Shown: positions 15,152-24,366 of the stretch, piece by piece | Layout: every line of letters starts with the position of its first letter | Position numbering within the stretch: position 1 is the first letter of the stretch | Origin: Candidatus Cacconaster equi | GTDB lineage: Bacteria > Bacteroidota > Bacteroidia > Bacteroidales > UBA932 | Direction of reading: 5' to 3' | Assembly: GCA_018065895.1 (NCBI GenBank) | Contig: JAGHSK010000034.1 | Coordinates: forward strand, 1-46,338 | Length of the DNA: 46,338 nucleotides | The notes under the pieces: model-generated | What the model was told of the DNA's origin: nothing | Database searches by the model: none | Seen by the model: only the letters and a program-made list of their open reading frames with translations | Position numbers and translations under genes: made by a program

Positions 15152-15928
15152 CTATTTTTGTTGAAGCAGTGCCATCATGGCCTTTCCATCCGGTAATTTG
15201 CCAGTCATTGTTTGAAAACCGGCAACAGCCTGACCCATAAGCCATTCCTCCCCAGGCACATACTCCGCCCCACATTTTCCGCAAAGATCCTTCAAGCAAG
15301 GATTCCCGTACTCAGCCTCAACAATGGTCCTACCCTCAAGAGGAAGGGCATCGAGTCCTTCCAGACGGGCAGGCAATGCATATACTATCACGTCACTCTT
15401 CGCTGCAATTTCCGGCAGATCCGACAAGCCAGCCGGAGTCACGTCTGTATTGACTATGCAGAACTTCTCCGCCTTCGCCCTCGTGCGATTTGCCAAGGTT
15501 ACCTTCATTCCAAGATCCATAGCAGCCAGGGCCGCGGACTTCCCTGCTCCACCGCAGCCAATTACAAGTACACTGACGGATGATGGCTCCGACCCTATGC
15601 GTTTCAACGTTCTGCCCAGTATTCCCGATATGGCCACATAATCGGTATTATATGCCATTATACCGTCATTGCATCGGACAAGCAGATTGGCGGCTCCTAT
15701 CCTCGACGCCACGGAATCAGCGTTGTCCGAGATTCTGAAAGCCATTTCCTTGTAGGGTGAGGTTACGTTCACAGCGTCGAAATCTTCCTTGAACCTTGCC
15801 ACCGCTTCATCAAACGAATCGCTCTGAATAAGTTCATACGACATTCCCTCATCGGGATACGCAACAGCGAAAAGCTGCGGGCTTTTGCTGTGAGAAATTG
15901 GATTGCCTATGAGTCCAAACCTTCTCAT
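15152..15928 (-). CDS. aroE: Shikimate dehydrogenase
   Basis: AroE reduces 3-dehydroshikimate to shikimate with NADPH. The 258-aa protein has the substrate-binding SHSKSP (13-18), NVTSPYK with the catalytic Lys (about 54-60; Tyr replaces the more usual His or Phe), NTD (about 94-96), the nucleotide-binding GCGGAGKSAA loop with the following NRTRAKAE, and the C-terminal GQAVAGFQ. It overlaps the rRNA methyltransferase by 4 bp upstream, and is followed after two bases by the ATG of the HTH regulator. It therefore sits in the lysS-methyltransferase-aroE-regulator operon. Confidence 0.95.
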   Translation of the reverse strand: MRRFGLIGNPISHSKSPQLFAVAYPDEGMSYELIQSDSFDEAVARFKEDFDAVNVTSPYKEMAFRISDNADSVASRIGAANLLVRCNDGIMAYNTDYVAISGILGRTLKRIGSEPSSVSVLVIGCGGAGKSAALAAMDLGMKVTLANRTRAKAEKFCIVNTDVTPAGLSDLPEIAAKSDVIVYALPARLEGLDALPLEGRTIVEAEYGNPCLKDLCGKCGAEYVPGEEWLMGQAVAGFQTMTGKLPDGKAMMALLQQK

Positions 15929-16719
15929 TCCGTAATATTTCTCTGGCGTACAGCCTCAAAGCACAATATCGCCGCTGATACGGATACATTCAGTGAGTCC
16001 ATCATCCCCATCATCGGAATCCTTATGCGGGCATCTGAATTGACTCTCCAGAAATCTGTCAGGCCCTTGTCCTCAGTGCCGAAAACCAGCGCAGTCGGGG
16101 AAGTCATGTCCGTATTGTAGTAAAGCGACGAATCCTGAAGTTGTGCCGTAATGACTGCCATTCCGTGTGATCTGATCCATCTGAGCGTCTCCTCCGAGGA
16201 TGCCGCTACAAGAGGCACGCTGAAAGCTGCGCCAAGACTCGCTCTAATCAAGTTGGGATTGTGTATATCTGTCAGCGGATCGCACACTATCACGGCATCC
16301 GCGCCTGCAGCATCCGCCGTCCTGAGCACAGCCCCGATATTGCCGGGCTTTTCAACCGATTCGAGCACTATCACCAGTGGATTCTCCTTAAGCGGCAAAT
16401 CTTCAAGAGCTACAGGCCTGTCTTTCATTACGGCCACAATACCTTCAGTGCCCTCCCTATATGCAATCTTCTGATAGACGGCCTCGCTCACCTCAAATAC
16501 CGGACATTCTTTCCAGATCGTTTCAGATGCGGAATTTCCGGCTATCCTTCCACACAAAAAGAGAGTATGAGGCTGGTAACTGGATGCAACCGCGCGTTCG
16601 AATTCACGCCGGCCCTCTATGACAAAAAGCCCACGACTCTTGCGTTCGCGGGATTTTGTCTGAAGAGCAACAAGCTCCTTGATTCTGGGGTTCTGAAGGG
16701 ATGTTATCTTCTCAATCAT
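15925..16719 (-). CDS. SpoU/TrmH-family RNA 2'-O-methyltransferase
   Basis: This 264-aa protein has an N-terminal RNA-substrate-binding domain (about 1-95), then the SPOUT knot domain. Motif 1 is KPGNIGAVLRTADAAGAD (about 128-145), motif 2 is NPNLIRASLGAAFSVPLV, and motif 3 is RIPMMGMMDSLNVSVSAAI near the C-terminus. Such enzymes methylate a ribose in 23S rRNA or tRNA using SAM; the target nucleotide cannot be assigned. The ATG follows the lysS stop directly, and the gene overlaps aroE by 4 bp (ATGA), indicating tight translational coupling. Confidence 0.9.
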   Translation of the reverse strand: MIEKITSLQNPRIKELVALQTKSRERKSRGLFVIEGRREFERAVASSYQPHTLFLCGRIAGNSASETIWKECPVFEVSEAVYQKIAYREGTEGIVAVMKDRPVALEDLPLKENPLVIVLESVEKPGNIGAVLRTADAAGADAVIVCDPLTDIHNPNLIRASLGAAFSVPLVAASSEETLRWIRSHGMAVITAQLQDSSLYYNTDMTSPTALVFGTEDKGLTDFWRVNSDARIRIPMMGMMDSLNVSVSAAILCFEAVRQRNITE

Positions 16720-18270
16720 TTATTCGGACTCTTCCCCTTTAACTGTTTCTGACGATGCGGCCTTCTGCGGTCTCATCTGAGGGAAGAAGATGACGTCCTG
16801 AATTGTCGTCGAATTGGTCATCATCATCGTCAGACGGTCGATACCCATTCCAAGGCCTGAAGTAGGCGGCATGCCGTATTCGAGAGCGCGTACGAAGTCC
16901 ATATCGATATACATGGCTTCGTCATCGCCTGCATCCTTCAGACGAACCTGTTCATTGAAACGGTCAAGCTGGTCGATAGGGTCGTTGAGCTCGCTATACG
17001 CATTGGCAAGTTCCTTGCCGTTTACGAAGAGTTCGAAACGCTCGGTAAGTCTCTGATTGCTGCGATGGCGCTTTGTCAGCGGGCTCATTTCAACCGGATA
17101 ATCGGTTATGAAGGTAGGCTGAATGAGCTTCTTTTCACAATATTCCCCGAAAATGGCATCGATAAGCTTGCCCACTCCCATTGAAGGAGTAACCGGAACA
17201 TCAAGTTTCTTGCAGGTTTCACGGAGAGCAGCTTCATCCATTCCCGAGATGTCGACTCCCGCATACTCCTTGATGGCGTCAAGCATAGGGAGCTTGCGGT
17301 ACGGAGCCTTGAATTCTATTTCGTTGCCCCACACGTCAAATCTGGTCTTTCCGTTGAGTGTGACGGCAATACGCTCGAGCATATTCTCAACGAACCTCAT
17401 CATCCACTTGTAGTCCTTATATGCCACGTATATCTCCATGCAGGTGAACTCCGGATTGTGGGTACGGTCCATTCCTTCGTTGCGGAAATCCTTCGCGAAC
17501 TCATATACACCGTCAAAACCTCCGACAATGAGACGCTTCAGATACAGTTCATTGGCAATACGCATATAAAGCGGAATGTCAAGGGTATTGTGGTGGGTTA
17601 TGAACGGACGGGCCGTTGCTCCTCCAGGAATCGGCTGAAGGATAGGAGTCTCCACCTCAAGATAGCCGTGCTCATTGAAGTACTGTCGCATAGTGTTGAC
17701 TATCATCGTCCTCTTCATGAAGGTCTCCTTTACGTGAGGATTGACGATCAGATCGACATATCTCATACGATAGCGGAGTTCAGGATCAGCGAACGCATCG
17801 TATACCTCGCCATCCTTCTCCTTTACGATAGGAAGCACCCTGAGTGACTTGCTCAGGACAGTGAGTTTCTTGGCGTGGATTGACAGCTGCCCCGTCTGAG
17901 TGATGAAAGCGTATCCTTCGATACCGATGATGTCACCTATGTCAAGCAGTTTCTTGAAGACCACATTGTACATCGTCTTGTCCTCGTCCGGGCAGATCTC
18001 GTCGCGTTTGACATAAATCTGGATCCTTCCGCAGGAATCCTGTATTTCCAGAAATGATGCTGCCCCCATAATTCGACGGCTCATCATACGTCCGGCTATC
18101 ACGACATCGGTAAAATTCTGCTTTTCCGGGTCATATTCAGCCTTTATCTGCGCTGTTGTGGCATTCACCGGAAATTCTGCGGCAGGATAAGGATTCACAC
18201 CAAGTTCCTGAAGCTTCTGTAGTGACTCCCGGCGGTTCAATTCCTGTTCGTTGAGATCTGTTATTTCCAT
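16720..18270 (-). CDS. lysS: Lysyl-tRNA synthetase, class II
   Basis: LysS charges tRNA-Lys. The start at 18270 gives the family-like [29 protein letters not shown] and 516 residues. The longer frame upstream runs through the promoter and has no family similarity. An N-terminal OB anticodon-binding domain (about 60-165) is followed by the class II core. Motif 2 is in [20 protein letters not shown], and motif 3 is [15 protein letters not shown] near the C-terminus. It is the first gene of the operon that continues into the methyltransferase with no spacing, and it is divergent from recJ. Confidence 0.97.
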   Translation of the reverse strand: MEITDLNEQELNRRESLQKLQELGVNPYPAAEFPVNATTAQIKAEYDPEKQNFTDVVIAGRMMSRRIMGAASFLEIQDSCGRIQIYVKRDEICPDEDKTMYNVVFKKLLDIGDIIGIEGYAFITQTGQLSIHAKKLTVLSKSLRVLPIVKEKDGEVYDAFADPELRYRMRYVDLIVNPHVKETFMKRTMIVNTMRQYFNEHGYLEVETPILQPIPGGATARPFITHHNTLDIPLYMRIANELYLKRLIVGGFDGVYEFAKDFRNEGMDRTHNPEFTCMEIYVAYKDYKWMMRFVENMLERIAVTLNGKTRFDVWGNEIEFKAPYRKLPMLDAIKEYAGVDISGMDEAALRETCKKLDVPVTPSMGVGKLIDAIFGEYCEKKLIQPTFITDYPVEMSPLTKRHRSNQRLTERFELFVNGKELANAYSELNDPIDQLDRFNEQVRLKDAGDDEAMYIDMDFVRALEYGMPPTSGLGMGIDRLTMMMTNSTTIQDVIFFPQMRPQKAASSETVKGEESE

Positions 18271-18313
18271 AGTTGTATGAGTAGGAGAAGTTTTCGTTTG
18301 TTCGTTAAAAGTG

Positions 18314-18345
18314 CAAAAGTAACCAAATTTTATGGATATGCCAAT
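18314..18345 (-). promoter_or_regulatory. Promoter of the lysS operon
   Basis: On the minus strand TACTTTTG (top 18314-18321) matches the -7 consensus. TTGG (top 18341-18344), 19 bp upstream, serves as a fair -33 element. The start codon lies 44 bp downstream. Confidence 0.6.
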
Positions 18346-18354
18346 AATTTTCCA

Positions 18355-18362
18355 TACCTTTG
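18355..18362 (+). promoter_or_regulatory. -7 promoter element of recJ
   Basis: TACCTTTG fits TAnnTTTG and predicts a transcript start within a few bases of the recJ ATG at 18370, implying an almost leaderless mRNA. The -33 match is poor. The divergent lysS -7 element is only 33 bp away. Confidence 0.55.
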
Positions 18363-18369
18363 CAGGGTT

Positions 18370-20142
18370 ATGGGCATTGATAAGAAATGGGTCGTTAAAG
18401 AACAGGGCAATCCTGTTGCGGTGCGTCAGTTGGCGCAAGAGCTCGGCATTGACCAGGTTCTCGCCAACCTGTTGGTGCAGAGGGGAATCGACACATTTGC
18501 CAAAGCCAGGGAATTCTTCCGTCCCGACCTGGGCATGCTGCACGATCCTTTCCTGATGAAGGATATGGACAAAGCTGTTGACCGCATTGACGTCGCGCTG
18601 AAGAAAGGTGAAAAAATATTCATTTACGGAGACTATGACGTTGACGGAACCACCGCGGTCTCTCTCGTATACTCGTTCTTCCGCAAATATACAGGTTCCC
18701 TTGAGAACCCGGGCAATCCGAACAATCTGGAGTACTATATTCCTGACCGCTACGACGAAGGCTACGGCGTATCGTACAAGGGAATCGACGAGGCTCACAG
18801 CCACGGATGCACCCTCATCATCACGCTTGACTGCGGCATAAAGGCCATAGAAAAGGTCAAATATGCCAAATCACTGGGTATCGACGTAATCATTTGCGAC
18901 CACCACCTGCCCGACATAGAACTTCCGCCTGCGGTAGCAGTCCTCGACCCCAAACGCGAAGACTGCAGCTATCCTTTCGACGACCTGTCGGGATGCGGAG
19001 TCGGTTTCAAGCTTGTTCAGGCATTCGCCAAAAGGCACAAGATTCCTTTCGAGCAGATTTCCACACTGCTCGACCTGCTTGTAGTCAGCATAGCTTCAGA
19101 CCTTGTGTCAGTCACAGGCGAAAACCGCGTTCTGGCATACTACGGACTGAAGCAGCTCAATGAGAATCCACGCAAGGGTCTGATGAGCATCATCAAGCTT
19201 TCAGGGCTTGAAAAGCACAGAATCACAATCGACGAGATAGTCTTCAAGATAGGTCCGAGAATCAACGCTGCAGGACGTATGGAATCAGGCCGTACAGCCG
19301 TGGACATGCTTACTGCGAGCGATGACGACAATGCATTGGAAATCGGCGCCGCCATCAACGAGCATAACAACGACAGGAAGAAGATTGACCGTGAAATCAC
19401 GGAAGAAGCCCTGAAGATGGTACAGCAGATGCCAGGTTTCGAAAACAAGAAATCAACGGTCGTATATAATCCATCCTGGCACAAGGGCGTTGTCGGAATC
19501 GTTGCCTCACGTCTTGTGGAAGCCTACTACCGGCCTACTATCGTTATGACCAAATCCAACGGGTTCATAACAGGTTCGGCCCGTTCGGTGGCAGGCTTCG
19601 ACCTTTACGACGCTATTGAATCGTGCTCTGACCTCCTCGAGAATTTCGGAGGCCATATGTATGCCGCCGGTCTTACGATAAGGGAGGAACATTTCGAAGA
19701 ATTCTGCGAAAGATTTGAGAAGGCTGTAGCAGAGAAGATACAGGGTCTGGACCTCACTCCTGTCGTCAGCATCGACTCATATCTCGACTTCAACCAGATC
19801 ACACCGAAATTCTTCCGTCTGCTCAAGCAGTTCCAGCCATTCGGTCCGGGCAACCTCTCCCCTGTCTTCATCACGGAGAATGTCTATGACAACGGCAACG
19901 GGCGCAAAGTCGGTGCAGCGGACAGCGGTGATTTGAAGCACCTGAAACTCGAACTGATTCAGGAGGATGAACCATACCACCACATCTCGGCAATTGCCTT
20001 CAACCTGTCGGACCATTTCGACCATATGCACACCGGCAATCCTGTGGACATCTGCTATTCCATTGCAGAAAACTACTATCGCGGCATTGCCAACATCCAG
20101 CTCCGCGTAAAGGACATCAAAGACAAAGAGGACATATTCTAA
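18370..20142 (+). CDS. recJ: Single-stranded-DNA-specific exonuclease RecJ
   Basis: RecJ degrades single-stranded DNA 5'-3' in recombination and repair. Starting at the ATG at 18370 gives 590 residues; upstream in-frame starts would cross the promoter. DHH-family motifs are present: DYDVDGTTA (about 89-97), an Asp in TLDCGIKA, and DHH in IICDHHLPD (177-179). The DHHA1 domain follows with [10 protein letters not shown] and [24 protein letters not shown], and the C-terminal OB-like region with [13 protein letters not shown]. The gene stands alone, ending at a strong terminator shared with the convergent MFS gene. Confidence 0.95.
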   Translation: MGIDKKWVVKEQGNPVAVRQLAQELGIDQVLANLLVQRGIDTFAKAREFFRPDLGMLHDPFLMKDMDKAVDRIDVALKKGEKIFIYGDYDVDGTTAVSLVYSFFRKYTGSLENPGNPNNLEYYIPDRYDEGYGVSYKGIDEAHSHGCTLIITLDCGIKAIEKVKYAKSLGIDVIICDHHLPDIELPPAVAVLDPKREDCSYPFDDLSGCGVGFKLVQAFAKRHKIPFEQISTLLDLLVVSIASDLVSVTGENRVLAYYGLKQLNENPRKGLMSIIKLSGLEKHRITIDEIVFKIGPRINAAGRMESGRTAVDMLTASDDDNALEIGAAINEHNNDRKKIDREITEEALKMVQQMPGFENKKSTVVYNPSWHKGVVGIVASRLVEAYYRPTIVMTKSNGFITGSARSVAGFDLYDAIESCSDLLENFGGHMYAAGLTIREEHFEEFCERFEKAVAEKIQGLDLTPVVSIDSYLDFNQITPKFFRLLKQFQPFGPGNLSPVFITENVYDNGNGRKVGAADSGDLKHLKLELIQEDEPYHHISAIAFNLSDHFDHMHTGNPVDICYSIAENYYRGIANIQLRVKDIKDKEDIF

Positions 20143-20176
20143 AAAAAGCCGGCTTCAAAAGAAACCGGCTTTTTTT
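20143..20176. terminator. Bidirectional intrinsic terminator between recJ and the MFS pair
   Basis: An A-run plus GCCGG (20143-20152) pairs with CCGGC plus a T-run (20165-20176). The A/T tracts on both sides let it act for recJ (plus strand) and for the convergent MFS gene (minus strand). Confidence 0.85.
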
Positions 20177-20193
20177 ATCTATTCCTTCTTTCG

Positions 20194-21564
20194 TTAAGCA
20201 ACCTCCTTGCTTGGACGGTCGATTTTGAGTTCAGGGTGTTTCTTTGAATTGAATTTCAAGAGAATGGCAACAGTGATGGCAACAATGCCGAGGCAGATGA
20301 AGATGTACTCTGAATGTACTGACTTCTGAACCTCTTGGTATGCGCCGTTACTCATAATCTTACCAACGAAGATAGGAACGAGGAGCATACCCATATTCTG
20401 AATCCAATAAATGAGTGAATATGCAGTGCCGAGATTCTTCTCAGGAACAATCTTTGGAACTGAAGGCCACATTGCAGATGGAACGAGTGAGTAGCCGATG
20501 CCGAGCAGTACGATTGCAAGATATCCGAAGAACGGAGCAGTTGCAAAGGCAAGCATAAGGTGAGCTGCAAACACGAGAACAGCGCCTGTAATCATCCAGG
20601 TGGTAGCCTTTCCTACTTTATCCACGAGAGCTCCGAAGAGAGGAGTGAAAAGTACCGGAGCGAAGGCAATCATTGAAATCATCACTGAAACGACATTCGC
20701 ATCCAGACCGAAACGAGGCATGATGATTGAAGTTCCGAATTTCTTGAAGCTGATTACGCAGCAGTAGAAGAATACGCAGAGCAATGCAATCATGATAAAG
20801 CGAGGGTTCTTGAGTACTCTGATGATGTCAGAGAATTTGAACTTGTCCTCTTCCTTCTGCTCACCGCGTTCTGAAACGATACCCTCCTGACGGTCGTATT
20901 TGGCATCCATTGCCACAAATACAGCCCAAAGGATTGCACCGATAAAGATGAAAGTGAGTCCGAGAAGTGCAGGACGGTTGGTTGCCGAAAGCGGATAGTA
21001 TCCAGCCGCATTGGCCAGAACGAGGCGTGGTGCGAGAATCATTGCCAGACCGGTACCGCAGCGTGCGATCGAGAGCTGCAGACCCATTGCCAGGGCCACG
21101 TTCTTTCCCTTGAACCATTTTGCGATGGAACGGGTCACTGCCACACCGGCAATCTCACTTCCGAGCCCGAAAAGCATACACCCCACATAAGCCACAGGGA
21201 GAGATGTCTCAGGGCCTTTTTCTGCGATTGCAGGTATTGTTATGGCTGCATATACAATGGCTGCGCCCAGGAGCATCAAGCCGACAAATACAGATCCCAC
21301 CAATTTTACGCCGAATTTGTCAAGGAGAATTCCGCAGATGATCAATCCGCCCCATACGCAAAGGAACGAATATCCGCCGGCATAGAATCCGAAGTTGGCG
21401 GAGTTCCATCCGAGAGCAAGCAGTTCCGGTGTCTTGAAAATGTGTGAGACGGTCGAGAACATATCATCGAAGAAATATGAACCGAACATCGGCACAACCA
21501 GGCAAGCGAGAGCAATCCAGCACGCAATCTTACTTGCCTTCAAAGTTTTAGCTGTTGTATTCAT
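20194..21564 (-). CDS. MFS transporter, MFSD1-like paralogue 2
   Basis: This 456-aa protein has about 12 predicted TM helices of the major facilitator superfamily. Features are FGFYAGGYSFLCVWGGLIICGILLD after TM1 with the following DKFG (MFS motif A-like), AKWFKGKNVALAMGLQLSIAR at TM4-5, and the C-terminal segment MWPSVPKIVPEKNLGTAYSLIYWIQNMG. That last signature resembles the GTAY...QN motif of MFSD1-type carriers, recently linked to dipeptide transport in animals; transferring that substrate here is inference. The gene is a tandem paralogue of 21582-22949, 17 bp apart on the same strand. The substrate is unknown. Confidence 0.85.
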   Translation of the reverse strand: MNTTAKTLKASKIACWIALACLVVPMFGSYFFDDMFSTVSHIFKTPELLALGWNSANFGFYAGGYSFLCVWGGLIICGILLDKFGVKLVGSVFVGLMLLGAAIVYAAITIPAIAEKGPETSLPVAYVGCMLFGLGSEIAGVAVTRSIAKWFKGKNVALAMGLQLSIARCGTGLAMILAPRLVLANAAGYYPLSATNRPALLGLTFIFIGAILWAVFVAMDAKYDRQEGIVSERGEQKEEDKFKFSDIIRVLKNPRFIMIALLCVFFYCCVISFKKFGTSIIMPRFGLDANVVSVMISMIAFAPVLFTPLFGALVDKVGKATTWMITGAVLVFAAHLMLAFATAPFFGYLAIVLLGIGYSLVPSAMWPSVPKIVPEKNLGTAYSLIYWIQNMGMLLVPIFVGKIMSNGAYQEVQKSVHSEYIFICLGIVAITVAILLKFNSKKHPELKIDRPSKEVA

Positions 21565-21581
21565 AATATTTTAATTGGTAT

Positions 21582-22949
21582 TTATTTCTTGATATTAGGC
21601 TCTTCCAGTCCGTAACCGTGCTTGCGGTCCTCCTTCTTGAGCAGTATGCTGAAGAAGAATGCAAGGACACCGAAGCAGGAGAACACTATCATAGGTACAA
21701 GGTATCCGCCGGTTGACTGACGGAGCGAGCCGATAATCATAGGGACAAAGCAGAGTCCCACGTTCTGAACCCAGAAGATGAGGCAGTATGCGGAACCGAG
21801 AATCTTCTCGTCGATAATCTTCGGAACCGAAGGCCAGAGAGCTGCAGGAACGAGAGAGAAACTTACGCCGAGTATGACTACAATCGTCAGTGCAAGCCAT
21901 TTGTAAGGGAACACAGGCAGCAGGAACGCAAAGCACAGATGGCAGGCCACCATAATCACCGAACCCACAAGAAGCATTGAAGCGCCCTTTCCCACGCGGT
22001 CGATGAAGAACCCGAGGAACGGAGTTAGAATCATTGCCAGAATCGGGAAACAACTGAAAAGACGGGCTGCTGAAGCCGCCTCGATGTTCAGAGTCTCCTC
22101 AAAGAAATTGGTGGCGTATCTCTGGAATGGGAAGATAGCGCTGTAGTAGAGAACGCAGAGCAGAGCCACAATCCAGAACATCTTGCTTCTGAAGATTGCG
22201 CCGAGGTCGCTGACATGGAATTCGTCTTCAGGGGATTTCTCCTCTGAAGCAAGACCGGCCTCAACAAGCTGCGAGTCGAACTTGCGGTCCATCACGCCGA
22301 AAATGATGAAATTGATAAGACCGATGCAGAGCAGAGCGCCGCAGAATCCTACGGGAGCGGTAACCGAACTGCCGAATTTGGCTGAAATGATCGGAGCAAT
22401 CCACATCACACCGAACACACCGAGCCTGGCGATCGCCATCTCGAGGCCCATTGCCAAAGCCATCTCCTTACCCTTGAACCACTTTGCAAGGATCTTGGAG
22501 ACATTGGTTCCCTCCATCTCGCAACCGCAGCCGAATATCATGAATCCGAATGAAGCCATCTTTGCGCTGGCAGGCATTGAAGTCCACCATGTCCCGAGCC
22601 ACTGGCAGAGCGATGTGGTCTGGAACCAGTCGCTGATACCTATGTATTTGATACCTGCTCCGACAACCATCAAGGCTGCCGAAAGCACGCCTGAAAATCT
22701 GACCCCGAGCTTGTCCAGAATAACTCCGGCAATGATAAGGAATCCGCAGACATTCAGAATATATTCAGAAGCGGCATATGTGCCGAAAACCCCGCTGTCC
22801 CATCCAAGACTGCTCTCCACCAGGGACTTGAGAGGGGACATCACGTCCACGAACATGTATGCGAAGAACATCATGAGCGCGACGAGAATCAGGACACTCC
22901 ACCTTGCGAGCGGATTGTCGTTCATCAGTTTCATTGTTTTTGCTGACAT
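21582..22949 (-). CDS. MFS transporter, MFSD1-like paralogue 1
   Basis: This 455-aa, 12-TM major facilitator protein is alignable throughout with its neighbour. Shared blocks include GVFGTYAASEYILNVCGFLIIAGVILDKLG, FGCGCEMEGTNVSKILAKWFKGKEMALAMGLEMAIAR and LWPSVPKIIDEKILGSAYCLIFWVQNVG. Both have a similar charged central loop (VEAGLASEEKSPEDEFHV here), so the pair arose by duplication. It is the upstream gene of the two. Whether the proteins are isofunctional or work together cannot be said. It is divergent from purA across about 150 bp. Confidence 0.85.
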   Translation of the reverse strand: MSAKTMKLMNDNPLARWSVLILVALMMFFAYMFVDVMSPLKSLVESSLGWDSGVFGTYAASEYILNVCGFLIIAGVILDKLGVRFSGVLSAALMVVGAGIKYIGISDWFQTTSLCQWLGTWWTSMPASAKMASFGFMIFGCGCEMEGTNVSKILAKWFKGKEMALAMGLEMAIARLGVFGVMWIAPIISAKFGSSVTAPVGFCGALLCIGLINFIIFGVMDRKFDSQLVEAGLASEEKSPEDEFHVSDLGAIFRSKMFWIVALLCVLYYSAIFPFQRYATNFFEETLNIEAASAARLFSCFPILAMILTPFLGFFIDRVGKGASMLLVGSVIMVACHLCFAFLLPVFPYKWLALTIVVILGVSFSLVPAALWPSVPKIIDEKILGSAYCLIFWVQNVGLCFVPMIIGSLRQSTGGYLVPMIVFSCFGVLAFFFSILLKKEDRKHGYGLEEPNIKK

Positions 22950-23070
22950 AGTTTAAGTATAGGTGTTTGTATAATATTCCAAATTAACTTTCGAATTTAG
23001 GCATTTTAGCTCAAAAAGACAAAAAAAATGCACCGCCAACTTTTTATTTCTTTTTGTAGTAATTTAAACT

Positions 23071-23078
23071 TAACTTTG
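23071..23078 (+). promoter_or_regulatory. -7 promoter element of the purA-dxs pair
   Basis: TAACTTTG matches TAnnTTTG and lies 19 bp before the purA ATG. A TTTG at 23053-23056 is closer than the usual -33 spacing, so the upstream element is unclear. Confidence 0.5.
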
Positions 23079-23097
23079 TGCGTTAATAAATCATATC

Positions 23098-24366
23098 ATG
23101 AGTCTAGATGTAGTTCTCGGCCTTCAATGGGGCGACGAAGGCAAAGGAAAGATAGTTGACGTAATGGCTGAATCCTACCCTGTCATAGCAAGATTCCAGG
23201 GAGGTCCGAATGCAGGACATTCAATCCATTTCGGCAAAACCGATTTCGTACTTCATTCAGTTCCAGCCGGAGTTTTCAGAAAAGGTACAACAAATATCAT
23301 AGGTAACGGCGTCGTGCTTGATCCCGTGATATTCAAGAAAGAGTGCGAGGACATCGAAAGCCTCGGCATACCTGTAAAGGATCGGCTCGTCATAGCGAAA
23401 AGGGCACACCTCATCGTTCCTACACACAGCCTGCTCGATGCCGCAAGCGAAAAGGCTCTCGGGAAATCCAAGATCGGATCGACGCTCAAGGGCATCGGCC
23501 CCGCCTATTCAGACAAGATTGGCCGCAACGGTCTGCGCGTAGGTGACATCCTTACCGGAGAGTTCATGGAAAAATTCAACGCTCTCAAGGCAAAGCACAC
23601 CGCCATACTCAAGCAGTACGGGCTCGACACCGACATCTCTGAAAAAGAGGCGGAATGGATGAAGGCAGTGGATTACCTGCGCGGATTCAACATCGTTGAC
23701 GGAGAATACCTTGTCAATGACCTTCTCCGCGCAAACAAGAGAATCCTCGCCGAAGGAGCCCAGGGCTCAATGCTCGACGTGGATTTCGGCTCATACCCGT
23801 TTGTCACATCCTCATCGACAGCCTGTGCGGGCGCATGTACCGGACTCGGTGCAGCCCCTACCCGTATCGGCAAGGTCATCGGAATATTCAAGGCATACTG
23901 CACGAGAGTCGGCAGCGGCCCTTTCCCTACCGAACTTGACGACGAGACCGGAGAGGAACTGCGAGAGAGGGGCTATGAATTCGGAGCGACCACCGGACGT
24001 CCACGCCGCACCGGGTGGCTCGACCTCGTGGCCCTCAGATACGCCATTATGATAAGCGGGGTGACTGAGCTCGTAATGATGAAATCCGACGTGCTCGACT
24101 CGTTCGACACCATCAAGGTTGCCACCGGGTATATGGTCAACGGTGTTGAAAGCGACCACGTTCCGTTCGATGTAAACGCCGACGTGAAGCCTGTTTACAA
24201 AGAGTTCAAAGGCTGGAAGAGGAACATCTCGATATGCCGCAAGGAAGAAGACCTCCCTTATGAATTCATGATGTACGTAAAATTCATCGAAGAGTTCACG
24301 GGTGTTCCGATCAAAATATTCTCACTGGGCCCGGACAGGGACCAGACCATTGTAAGGGAAGCATAA
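23098..24366 (+). CDS. purA: Adenylosuccinate synthetase
   Basis: PurA condenses IMP and aspartate, using GTP, in AMP synthesis. The 422-aa protein has the signature GDEGKGK loop (12-18) with catalytic Asp13, NAGH (38-41) with the catalytic His, GPAYSDKIGRNGLRVGD, SSTACAGACTGLGAAP and the substrate-binding TTGRPRRTGWLDL. The length is normal. The stop TAA is followed directly by the GTG start of dxs, so the genes are almost certainly co-transcribed, although they serve different pathways. Confidence 0.97.
   Translation: MSLDVVLGLQWGDEGKGKIVDVMAESYPVIARFQGGPNAGHSIHFGKTDFVLHSVPAGVFRKGTTNIIGNGVVLDPVIFKKECEDIESLGIPVKDRLVIAKRAHLIVPTHSLLDAASEKALGKSKIGSTLKGIGPAYSDKIGRNGLRVGDILTGEFMEKFNALKAKHTAILKQYGLDTDISEKEAEWMKAVDYLRGFNIVDGEYLVNDLLRANKRILAEGAQGSMLDVDFGSYPFVTSSSTACAGACTGLGAAPTRIGKVIGIFKAYCTRVGSGPFPTELDDETGEELRERGYEFGATTGRPRRTGWLDLVALRYAIMISGVTELVMMKSDVLDSFDTIKVATGYMVNGVESDHVPFDVNADVKPVYKEFKGWKRNISICRKEEDLPYEFMMYVKFIEEFTGVPIKIFSLGPDRDQTIVREA

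Noticed and set aside
18271-18804. Extended LysS N-terminus from 18804
   Set aside because: It overlaps the divergent recJ gene and its promoter. The [14 protein letters not shown] start at 18270 matches the family.
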